NCBI GenBank assembly: GCA_026120035.1
Contig: JALRME010000001.1
Span: 1,935,909 to 1,999,908, forward strand
Direction: 5' to 3'
DNA from: Coleophoma eucalyptorum
Taxonomy: Eukaryota > Ascomycota > Leotiomycetes > Helotiales > Dermateaceae
Length of the DNA stretch: 64,000 nt
Within the stretch, counting starts at the first letter, position 1; each line of letters begins with the position of its first letter. Below the pieces are notes generated by a model that worked only from the letters and a program-made list of their open reading frames with translations, searched no databases and was not told the origin of the DNA. Below are positions 46,747-56,533 of this stretch, one piece after another. The position numbers were made by a program, and so were the translations under genes.

Positions 46747-48862
46747 ATGGCTGCTCAGCTTTCCTCCTCCGTTCCCATGCACCCGCTCGACCCTCTCACA
46801 CCGGCGGAGATAAGACAGGCCTCCTCTCTCCTCAAGGCCTACTCACCGGACAAAAGCCTGCACTTCAAGTACATCAATATCCTGGAGCCGCCGAAGAAGC
46901 AATTGCGCCCGTATCTTCGTGCCGAGAGAAATGCATTCACCAAGCACCCGTTGCCCAGCCGATTGGCCTCAGCCTTGTATTACCACCGTGGCACGTCGGA
47001 TCTGTTCCAAGCAACGGTAAACCTCGATACCTCAAGAGTGGAGAGCGCCGAACTGTTGGACTCGCGTTATCACGCTCAGGCCGACAGAGACGAGATTATC
47101 GAAACGAGGGATGCGTGTATGCAGAACCCGGAGGTCCTTGCTGCTATCAAGGCCCTGAAGCTTCCGGACTCCTTTAAGGTGGTTTGTGATACTTGGCCCT
47201 ATGGAAGAGACAGCGATGATGCAACTGCTCCTCGAATGGTACAAGTAAGTAGAGACACATTGGTGAAAGGCATTTTACTAATATCACCAGTGCTATTTGT
47301 TTGCAGAAGCTGTAGATCATCCTGGAGCAAACCATTATGATTATCCTCTTCCATTCTCCCCTGTACTTGACCTTACCACTAAGAAGTTAATCGAAATTAT
47401 CCCACTTCCAACGGGAGCAGACGGCACAACCCATACACAAACAGAACATGTCCCCCACCCTTCCAAAGAATATCACCACGAACTCTCAGGGCTGACCCCA
47501 CGCCCGGATCTCAAACCCCTAACTATACATCAGCCAGAGGGAGCTTCTTTCAATATTGACGGAAACCTCATAACATGGCAGAAATGGCGCTTCCGTTTGG
47601 GATTCAATTGGCGAGAAGGAATGGTTCTCCACGATGTCACTTATGATGGCCGCGAATTGTTTCACCGATTGAGTTTGTGTGAAATGTTCGTTCCTTACGG
47701 AGACCCACGAACACCTTACTCGAGAAAGAGTGTGTTCGATGTTGGAGATATCGGAGCTGGAGTTGCTGCAAACAACTTGGCTCTTGGCTGTGATTGTCTA
47801 GGTCTGATCAAGTACTTCTCATATGTGATCAGCGATTCGACCGGAAACGTGATTGAGAAACCAAATGCTGTGTGCATGCACGAGATTGATGACGGAATTG
47901 GGTGGAAACACACAAATACCAGCACTGGCACGGTTTCAATCGTTCGATCTCGAGTATTGGTCCTGCAATCTATCATCACGGTTGGAAACTACGAATACAT
48001 TTTCTTGTGGCACTTCGACCAAGCAGCTGGTCTGCACTATAAGATCCAGGCTACAGGTATCCTTTCTACTGCTGCAATTGACCCTGGAGTAACAGTACCA
48101 TGGGGAACGAATGTGAACGAGGGAGTTATGGCACCATATCATCAACACGTCTTCTGTCTTCGTATTGATCCTTCTATTGACGGCGATAGCAACACTTTCA
48201 TCGAAGAAGACTCCGTCGCAATGCCATTTGACGAGACCAACCCCTATGGCGTAGGATACGTCACGGAAAAGAAAAAGCTCTCACAATCAGGATTTTCATC
48301 TGCTGCGCCAAACCGAACTCACAAGATAATCAACCCATCCCACCTGAACAAGGCATCCGGCCACCCAGTTGCCTATGCCATCCACAGTCCAGCAAAGCAG
48401 ATGCTGCTCGCCCATCCTGAATCATGGCATGGAAAGCGTGCCAAATACGCATTCCAGCCCTATTGGGTGACAAAGTACAAGGATGGCGAACTATACGCCG
48501 CAGGAGATTACACCTACCAATCTCTGCCTGACGATGTTCACCCAGACCCAAGCATTGCCCGTAAAGGTGACCTCGGCGCATGGGCAGCTAGGGGAGACAA
48601 GACGGATAATGAAGACATTGTAATCTGGCACTCAATCTCCTTGACACACAATCCACGCCCAGAAGACTATCCTGTCATGCCTTGCGACACGATGACGGTT
48701 AGTTTGAAACCCAGCGGGTTCTTTGAGCAGAATCCTGCGCTGGACGTGCCACAAAGCACGCAGAAGGGTAACCAGAGCGTGCTTATTGAGGATAAGAAGT
48801 TGGTTGAGGCCATGGGCGTGGGACAGTCTGAGGATTGCTGCAAGCGGGATGTGAAGTTGTAG
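46747..48862 (+). CDS. Copper amine oxidase (topaquinone enzyme, AOC family)
   Basis: Exons 46747-47244 and 47291-48862 (intron 47245-47290) give 689 residues, normal for fungal copper amine oxidases. N2/N3 domains are followed by the catalytic domain from about residue 250. It contains the catalytic-base Asp in SVFDVGD, the topaquinone precursor Tyr in VGNYEYIF (consensus NY(D/E)Y), the first two copper ligands in APYHQHVFCLRID, and the third copper-ligand region DIVIWHSISLTHNPRPEDYP. It oxidises primary amines to aldehydes with release of ammonia and H2O2, allowing amines to serve as nitrogen source. The C-terminus DVKL resembles but does not match a canonical PTS1, so peroxisomal location is uncertain. 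An in-frame leader upstream of 46747 (from 46654) is judged to be 5' UTR. Confidence 0.93.
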
Positions 48863-49560
48863 ATACCTTTTCTTATTTAGCTAGACAAAATGTAATGCAC
48901 CTCATTTGTCCAAAAAAAAAAAAGAATCCACCGGATCTATAGGCTACAATCCTGTTAATAACCTATCTCAATGGAGGCTATGTTTCTAGACCACTAATTA
49001 AGCTTTACAAGCATAGCCAGTAGTGGTGTTCGGGGGTTCATCTCTGTCGCAAGAGGAGCGCGCTCCACTAATGAAACAAGATCCTGCCCCTATTCCTGCT
49101 CTGATGATTGAGGACCAAGTCGAGTACTAGGACACGAAGCAATGCTTTTGTTCCATTATTTTTAACAATTGTATTTTTTGAATATTTTCTCTTTAAATGT
49201 ATATTGAACATAATAACATAATCCTTCATGCATTGCGCTTTTGAGGTATCAGGTGTCGCTTAACTTTCTCAGATACCTCACTCAATTTTAATGAGTGCTA
49301 AGCGTTACATGAATTCCAAATATACATTCTATCCCAGCACTCGCAAGAAGTGCTGCGTGATGATTTGAGTCCGTCCTTCAGTGTAGACCCGAGTTTTACA
49401 GACAAGAATGTGACACAAGTGGAAAAAGCGACGCCTACTGGGAGAAGAGAAGCGGCTATTGAGGACAAAGTTGAGAATTTTAATATGCCTTCTCTAATGC
49501 CTTTGAAGACAAGTCTATTAGACATTAAAACAACTACTGCCCTGAAAGTTTAAACCACGC
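48863..49560. other. Intergenic between convergent genes
   Basis: 3'-flanks of the amine oxidase (+) and ERG7 (-). There is an A12 run near 48913-48924. No gene is seen. Confidence 0.65.
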
Positions 49561-52106
49561 TTACAAGAGCGCAATATCGCCAAAGCGCTTCGCAAACATT
49601 CCCAAAGCCTTCATCGGAAAGATGAACTTGTAGTTGGGGTAGGATATCATGCAGCTCTTATTGAAGACTCCTTCTATTGCCTCCTGGGGCCATTCTCCAT
49701 TTGGTTGCTGTCTGCTCATTATGAGCTTCAACCCCTTCTCGATTGGTGCCTTGTCAGGATACTGTGCCTCAAGTAATCCGATACAAGCCCAGGCTGTTTG
49801 GACAACTTGAGAGCCTGTTGGGTGCTCGATATATTTGTTTTGCTCACAGGACTGAATACTTGTTAGTGTATATATTAGAAAATGGGTTGATATACAAACC
49901 TTGTAACTCTCCGACCACCCACCATCGCTTCGCTGCTTGGAGAGTAAGAATTCACAACCCCTTCGTGAAGCTTCACTTGTCTCGTATATCTCGCCAATAC
50001 TAGCAAGACTCTCAAGTGCAAACATTCCAGCATATGTGAAGCAAATGCCCCAACTGCCGTACCAGCTGCCGTCTGGAAACTGGGCCTTGCGAATATAACC
50101 AACAGCATTCTCTTTGAAGATCTTGATGTCGCTTGAGCGGTAATCTGGGTAGTATTTTGAAAACAAAGAAAGAGCTGTCACCACTGCCGTTGTGCACTCA
50201 GGATAGTCATACTCAATCATAATTCTGCCAAACACTTCTGCTGCATTCAGCATCTCCAGCCACTCCGGTCCTCGAGTAGGTTCATATGAGGCACAGCCTC
50301 CCGATGCGTTGTTGTATGTTAATAGAGTATCGATAGCATCAAAAATGCGCTGGTCCTCAAGCAGTGTTGGATAACCAGGAGTGCGTTGCAGATGTAGCAC
50401 AGCTTTTAGCGCTTCTGATACGCAATCACTCACAGCATATCCTTGCTCTCTGGTACTGAAAGCCCAAGCGCCTTTTCGTTGTTGTCGATAACACAAGTCT
50501 TGATCATCAACATTTTCCCGGATTTGTTGATCGTCGAGAAATTCCAAAGCTTTGGTGAGCATTGGTCGCCACTTTGGATCTTCAGCGAGGCCTGCGTCCA
50601 TTACAGCCTGGATTAAAAATGCGGTATCCCAACATTGGACACCATTTGTGCCATTCATAAGCATTCCCTCGTTTTTTACCCATAAGAAGTCTTCCATGCG
50701 TTCCCTATGTCGCCGTACTGAATAGGCATCGGGTCCTTCCTTAATATAACAAGCTAAGAAGTTCATCGCTGCATTTACAGGACCTAGGTTGGCGTAATCG
50801 GTATTCTTATCCTCCATCTCAATAAGCTTGAATGCCCATTCTTCTCCCCTCTTGACCAAAGCGTTGAGTCTAAAAGTAGGGTATATATTGGCCAGTACCC
50901 AGAAGGCAGATTTTAGCACCCATGATTTGGGATGATAGTTATCACCTTCGTAAATGTTGTTGCGGCTACCAGCCCAATCGATTGATTCCCAGGGCTCCAC
51001 GAACAATTCTTGGCGCAACTGTCTGGTAGTTGCATCTCCCTCATATGACCAGCGTTTCGACCAGACCCAGGACATAGGAAGGAAAACCTGACGCATATGA
51101 ATCCACCATCGCCATGGTGCTACAGGAACCCAGTCCGGCATCAGCCAGAATTCTGGTGGAACGGGGTTGACGATATCCCATTTACAAACACCCAGCACAC
51201 TTAACCAGAATTTCGCCCAATGTGGGCTATTCCTGGCGCCGCCCATCTTATGTAAAGTTCCTCGTGCTTTGATCATTCGAGGGTCTTCTTCGCTGACACC
51301 AAGTAATCGCAAGGTAGTATAATTCATCGAAGTACCAAAGACATTACTCTCTCCTTCGATATGGAGACCCCAGCCTCCATCCTCCGGGTGCTGACGAGCG
51401 AAAAGGTAGTTCTTAATCTCGATAGCATGTCCCTCTGGAATAGGTGTCTTGGTTACAGTCCATGTAACAACCAGACCTGGTAACAGGAACATGGGACCGC
51501 CGTATTCGCAAGCCCAATTTCCAGGAGGAAGTTGGAGGTGCTGAAAGAATTCAAGGCCATTCTTCACCGAATCAAGGGGGGTCTTTACAGAAGGAAGTTC
51601 TGGAAGTTCCTGGTGGAGTCAGCATTGCGGTTCCAAAGTGATAAATAGCAACTTACGGTTGGCAAGCCTAGGTGATACTTGTCTGCAATTGTTTGGGGCC
51701 ATTTCACGGCTTCATCTTCTGTTAGATAGTGCCATGTCTGCCTTCCCCTCTCATCAAGTAGACGCCATTTCGTATAGTCCGTACGCTCCTGTAGCTTAAC
51801 TCGTTTGGAGTTGCTATCAAATTGGTGCTCCTCATTGTTTGAACGTTTATCTCCAAGTTTGGCATGTCCATTTGAGAATTCTGCGGCTCCATTCATTCCT
51901 TTCGTAGCATGACTGTTCAAAGATTCCTGGAGTATCTGGTCTTCCACAGTATGGTCGTCATGTTCTGTACGGCCATTCGTGGAAATGGTCTGACTGTCGT
52001 GTTGAGCTTCTGGAAGCTGCATTGTAGTAGCGTTGACCGGCTTCTTCTCTACCGCACTGAACCCGCCGCCGTTCGCAGACTCAATTGGTCCGTTCATCGT
52101 AACCAT
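49561..52106 (-). CDS. ERG7: Lanosterol synthase (oxidosqualene cyclase)
   Basis: Exons 51657-52106, 49900-51609 and 49561-49851 give 816 residues. The catalytic Asp motif is [11 protein letters not shown] (near residue 540). QW-type repeats are plentiful ([44 protein letters not shown]), with [15 protein letters not shown] at the start of the cyclase fold. Near the end [13 protein letters not shown] matches lanosterol synthases rather than the altered loop of protostadienol synthases, favouring the ergosterol pathway. It converts 2,3-oxidosqualene to lanosterol at ER/lipid-droplet membranes. The first about 100 residues are a polar extension not found in yeast Erg7. The last intron (49852-49899, 48 bp) has no stop and keeps frame, but removing it gives the conserved ESYKSCEQNKY. 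The gene is divergent from SPO11. Confidence 0.94.
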
Positions 52107-52402
52107 CTTGAGGGTTGTGAGGTGCGCAGTACGTCTCGTCGTTTGAGCGAATAAATTGGCCCCCTGAAGGAAACAATGTAAAGAGAGCAAGCAACGAAGG
52201 GATTAACCCCAGTCTGTTGCCGTACCAAATGGGAAGCGGTGAGAAGTCCCCCACAGAAGTTAGCCCATCGGCTTGCGCAGGAACCGAACCCGACGTCAGA
52301 AGGGACCGATTCATCAGCGCAATACGATCTTCGGAATTTCCATAGACCAGATTGACATCTGATTCATTGGGTTACATGCGGTAGTCATCAGCAACATCCA
52401 AC
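52107..52402. promoter_or_regulatory. Compact divergent ERG7/SPO11 promoter (296 bp)
   Basis: Only 296 bp separate the start codons of a constitutive sterol gene (minus) and a meiosis-specific gene (plus). No CACGTG, CCAAT or clear TATA box is seen. An in-frame ATG at 52190 could extend ERG7 upstream by 28 residues, but the 52106 start is preferred. Confidence 0.45.
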
Positions 52403-54010
52403 ATGGATTTCGACTTGTTGCCCAATCTACTAAGAGACTCATCAGCAGCACAAAGACTGCCAGTCAAGCAATTGCTCACAAACTTACCACGCAGCAAACT
52501 AACTTTTGATCCTTGTGGTGACCTACTGCCAGAGCAAGGCAGCAATGTACAAGAGCAACCCAGTACTTCTGCATCTGAGAATAAGCATCATTCAGGTTTT
52601 GTTATTTGCAAAATTGAAGATGTCTTCGAGGCTATGGTTGACTGTATTATCGACGAAAAGAAGGAACTTGTCATACATTTACAGAACAGACATCGACCAA
52701 ATTCGAAGAGCCGGGATCCAATAAGTGGTGTGATTGAAAACTTGCCAGACTCGCAGAGAAGAAAAATTGTGTTTCCAAGTAAAAGTTCACAGGAAGCATG
52801 GAAGTTCAGTATGTTAAATTAAGATTCTCATCCAAGAACACTACTAATTATTGATAGCTGCCTTGCTTCGAATTCTTGAACTGATTCATAAAGCGTTAGT
52901 GAACGGCATCGTGATCACAAAAAGGTGCTATCATTAATAACACAGCAACATCCCCTAGCAGTGACAGAATTCTGTATCTTGTCAGGTTGAAGCGAGTCGC
53001 TGATTGTGATTCCAGAGATATGTTCTATCGAGACCCTGGTCTTTTTATCAAGCAAGCAGTGGTCGACCGCTATGTTGATGATATTGCATATACTTTAGGA
53101 GTCAATCGGGATGCATTGAATGTGGTTTGTGCACTGTTCCTCTTATGATCTTCACTAGTCTGATCACCCAAGGTTGCTGCCGCAAAAGGTCTAGTAGCAG
53201 GCTCTTTCTCAGTTGAAAAGAAGGACAAATCGGTTGTTGACTTTTCTTCGGATTCTGAGGTAGGGAAGATCAAGGACTTGGTCACCACTTGCAACTGATC
53301 AGACACAGGGGCTTTTGGTACCAAATTTGAAAGATATTGACAGTATTATGATTGACAATGCGAGGTGGATTCTTGTTATTGAGAAAGAGGTGATTCTTAC
53401 GTGACTTTAAAAGGGGGGGGGGGCTGATGCTGGAAGGCAACATTTCGCACCCTTTCCACGAATCAGTACTGGAGGCTTTCCTCTGCGGGAGAGGGAATAC
53501 TGCTCACAGTAAGAACCCTACAATTCTGGAGAATCTTTTCCTGAAATTTCTCAGGCAAAAGGATATCCGGACATCCAAACAAGAAAGCTGTTGTACCTTC
53601 TGTCGGAACAGAGGCCAGTTGTACCAATCTTTGCGTTGATGGATTTTGATCCTGATGGCATAGGCATCATGTCGACCTACAAGTACGGATCGGTGGCATT
53701 GTCACACGAAAATTCCAAGCTCGCAGTTCCAGGGTTAGACTGGCTCGGAATTCGAAGCCGCGATATCAGTAGTACCAGTACGGGCATCATGAAACTGTCT
53801 AGCCGGGACCGAAAAACCGCCAGAAGGATGTTAGAAAAGGATATATTTAGGGAGGACGAGAGAGACGAGGAATGGAGGATGGAATTACAACGCATGCTTT
53901 TTCTAAATACGAAAGCTGAGATTCAGATCCTGGGAAATTGCAGTAACTTGGAGGCGTGGCTGAACATGCAACTTCAGGCTGCTGTGTACGGTAATGGAGA
54001 AGACGCTTGA
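52403..54010 (+). CDS. SPO11: Meiotic recombination protein Spo11 (topoisomerase VI A-like)
   Basis: Seven exons: 52403-52808, 52858-52924, 53016-53124, 53173-53259, 53309-53389, 53437-53508 and 53555-54010; 425 residues, the usual Spo11 size. The winged-helix part carries the catalytic Tyr162 in RDMFYRDPGLF, followed by QAVVDRYVDDIAY and ALNVVAAAKGLVAG. The Toprim domain has WILVIEKEATFRTL (metal-binding Glu), GKGYPDIQ-type text (AKGYPDIQTRKLLYLL) and LMDFDPDGIGIM (DxD metal ligands). Spo11 makes the double-strand breaks that start meiotic recombination in the nucleus. All residues needed for catalysis are present, so the gene looks functional, suggesting a sexual cycle. The intron at 53390-53436 contains a run of 11 G. 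The intron at 52925-53015 holds a 27-nt in-frame segment bounded by possible splice sites. Confidence 0.92.
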
Positions 54011-54363
54011 TTGCAACCTGCTAGGAAAGCTCGATGTGCCACATTGCGGGAGTGATACATCAGTTGCAGACAATGACATTCGTTTATCTTGCCATATTTT
54101 AGTATGTACTTGTGTCGCAGCGCAAGCAGCAGGCCTTCGTTGAGAAAACATACTTGTATCAATGGCTCCTTCGTTTAACTCCATGCCTCAAAGCAACGCC
54201 TTACAAATGCAGACCCCCTTCCACAAAGCTCCTGTCCTATTCATCTGCGCCGGTGTATGCGGCTTGCCCATGATTCCCCAGCCTGTAATCCATGCTGTCT
54301 CTGGCGCAATACTACACGAAACAGCATCCTCTGCTCAGTGGACGAATAGGGCTACTCGGTATT
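54011..54363. other. Intergenic between convergent SPO11 and UBC7
   Basis: 3'-flanks of both genes. Nothing else is recognised. Confidence 0.65.
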
Positions 54364-54927
54364 TCACAATCCGAGCATCCGCCTGCAGCTCTCTCTAACT
54401 TTCTTCTCGTACTCATCCCTCTGCTCCCTCCACTGCTTCGCCGCCTCTACGTTAGCAGGGCTCTCATCGTTTGGCTCGGCCAACATGCTCATCACGCTGA
54501 TCAGTATCTTCTCCACACTCTGAATGGGCGACCAGCGTTCGGATGCGTGCTCATAATGGTTTGGATCGTCTCCGGGAGGATGCAGGATCGAGATACAGAC
54601 AAGGCCACTTGGGTATACTATCGCGCTCGCCAGTTAATTAAAACAAGGTTCGGGGGTTGAAGGATCTAAAGACGACATACCATTTGGGTGCCAGACCTCG
54701 CCCAAAAACCGCATAGAAGGGGGCGCAAGAGGGTAATCCTTTGGGAACTTCAACTCAGCGGGGAAGACACCGCCTTCGAATGGCGTGCCTTCCGGTCCTT
54801 GGATCAATGCTTCCCAGTACAGCAGGTCATCTTCTGATACCGGTCCAGCCGTGATGCCTTCTGGTGGGTTGTTGGTAAGCGCACGGTATTCTTGGAGGAG
54901 CCGGCGTTGGGCTGTTGAGGATGCCAT
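54364..54927 (-). CDS. UBC7: Ubiquitin-conjugating enzyme E2, Ubc7/UBE2G type
   Basis: Exons 54681-54927 and 54364-54617 (intron 54618-54680) give 166 residues, matching Ubc7. The UBC fold is seen as [45 protein letters not shown] and WHPN. After the splice comes [18 protein letters not shown] with catalytic Cys90 and the Ubc7-specific acidic loop [15 protein letters not shown] that follows it. It ends with the helix [20 protein letters not shown]. Ubc7 works with Hrd1/Doa10 and Cue1 in ER-associated degradation. The acceptor at 54618-54619 (GATAG) is chosen because it restores HPNVYPSG. Confidence 0.95.
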
Positions 54928-55702
54928 GGTGGTTTTGTGTTTGATTTGCTTTTGTATATGGTGTCTGTCCTCCGGGTGGTGGTAATGTACTGAACGTGGT
55001 GGGTTGCTTCGGACATGGGTAATCTTCGGGAAACAGCGATGTCGGCCGAATGAATCGCCAACCTTAGCTACGCTAGCCACTTGACATGCTGCCATATGCT
55101 CTTGCTCTATGCACTGCATCAAAATGAGCTAATAATCTTGGAACACGCCTAAAAGTTCGACACTTATACACTCAGTGGGAGGAAAAGAATCGAGCAATAT
55201 CTTTGTCAGGATAAATAGAGCTCGGCGTTGACTTATGCGTTCAGGTTGAACGCCGACCTGCTTCCTTTTCTCTCGTCATCGTTTGTCTTTTTGCGAAAGA
55301 CCTTTAGTGTGTTTCCTGCATTTTTATTATGGTGAGTAAAAATATTGGCGATTACTTCTGAAATGGCAGTTCGTTTTACGGTCACTTGAAATGAACCTGT
55401 CTGAGTGTGCTTTTCAGTGCATGTGAGACCAGAACAAAATCAAGTCTTTGGGCAGCTCGCTTCTTAGATTCAGGGCATATCCAGCCAGATGTCTGTTTTG
55501 AATAGGGGCACTAAGGATCCTTTCAGAGCTGCTCATCCTCAATCAAGTATAGATTGTGATGGTTCATGAACTTATGCTGGTTTCATTATCTGATATGTTA
55601 TAATATGGTGGCTCATCGCTAAAAAGAAACAAATACATTCAAAAGGAAAATAGCCATGACTTTGATCCAGTCGCTGTCATAGTTGAAAGGCATCGGTGAA
55701 AT
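54928..55702. other. Intergenic with promoter-like region lacking an ORF
   Basis: An ATAAATAG box (55211-55218) is followed by an overlapping inverted repeat (CGGCGTT...AACGCCG, 55223-55255, with inner CGTTCA/TGAACG), a CT-rich tract, and then ATG directly followed by a GTGAGT donor-like site (55329-55337). No protein frame follows. It could be the start of a noncoding transcript. The remainder is flank. Confidence 0.35.
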
Positions 55703-56533
55703 TTAAAAAGTTCCGTCACCCAGGCACATATGCAGAGGCAAAGTGTCGCCAGTGCAAAGACTGATGATGCCATCCACCCAGTTTAGGTTACTATATCCGT
55801 GACTTGTATAGCTGTCTGCCTGGAAGTCGTAGCTTTCGCTTGGGTTTCCAATACATCCGTAATCAACTCTACCAGTTATTCTAGTTGTGGTGGGGTTGCT
55901 GACAACGACAGCATACTTTCCAAACGGTACTCCGTAGGTGTACGCTGCAGAGTAGGTGGAAGTCCATGTCTTCGTGTAGTCAATGCTATACGTGACCGTG
56001 AGGATTTTATCGATTGGAGTTATTGCAGTCGATACTCCGACGCTAATAGCATTGGCGATCGAGTATCCTTCAGTGACAGCGACGGTGAGTGAATTACCAG
56101 TTGCATGAACCACTGAAGACATGGGCACGTCCCAGTTTAGGAACTTCTGAGCTGGATTAATAGTGTAAATCTCATGCCAATCGCAATCAGCTCTCTGCTC
56201 TAGCGCCTCTCTCTTGGCTTTGGCTACCACATCTGTAGCATTGGAATGTAGTGCCGACGTATTGATGGAGGTTGGTGTGTCTGTAGTGAGCTTAAAGTGT
56301 TGGGTTTTGATGCTCTCGTAATAGGTTTTGTTCATAATTTCCATGCGGCCCTGGCCGTAGACGATGATATCATCCGGGCCCAAGATAGTGATGTTGGCAG
56401 GCAGAGTGTCATTTGTAGATGGTGCAGTGACGTTGCTGGGGTTGTTTCGAGAAAGTAGGTGTGCTGGTGAGTTAATGGCAGCAGCAGAAGCGAAAGACGC
56501 GCACAAAAGCGAGACAAAGACGGAGGTTCTCAT
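55703..56533 (-). CDS. Secreted celp0028 effector-like protein
   Basis: Single exon, 276 residues. A signal peptide (about 1-18, SVFVSLLCASFASA) is followed by an N-glycosylation-rich propeptide-like segment with ILGPDDIIVYGQGRMEIMNKTYY. Dibasic KR and QR sites near residue 110-118 may be Kex2-type cleavage points. A beta-rich C-terminal domain follows with FLNWDVPMSSVVHATG, TVAVTEGYSIANAISVG, TYSIDYTKTWTSTYSAAYT, GRVDYGCIGNPSESY and LNWVDGIISLCTGDTLPLHM. This layout matches proteins annotated as celp0028 effector-like in filamentous ascomycetes; the name comes from a Colletotrichum secreted protein and a biochemical role is not established. The conserved Cys residues probably form disulfides. 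A short CAT/ATG trinucleotide run precedes the start codon. Confidence 0.78.
   Translation of the reverse strand: MRTSVFVSLLCASFASAAAINSPAHLLSRNNPSNVTAPSTNDTLPANITILGPDDIIVYGQGRMEIMNKTYYESIKTQHFKLTTDTPTSINTSALHSNATDVVAKAKREALEQRADCDWHEIYTINPAQKFLNWDVPMSSVVHATGNSLTVAVTEGYSIANAISVGVSTAITPIDKILTVTYSIDYTKTWTSTYSAAYTYGVPFGKYAVVVSNPTTTRITGRVDYGCIGNPSESYDFQADSYTSHGYSNLNWVDGIISLCTGDTLPLHMCLGDGTF

Noticed and set aside
52107..52190. Upstream ERG7 start at 52190
   Set aside because: Adds 28 residues unlike the family and shortens the promoter; the start at 52106 is preferred.
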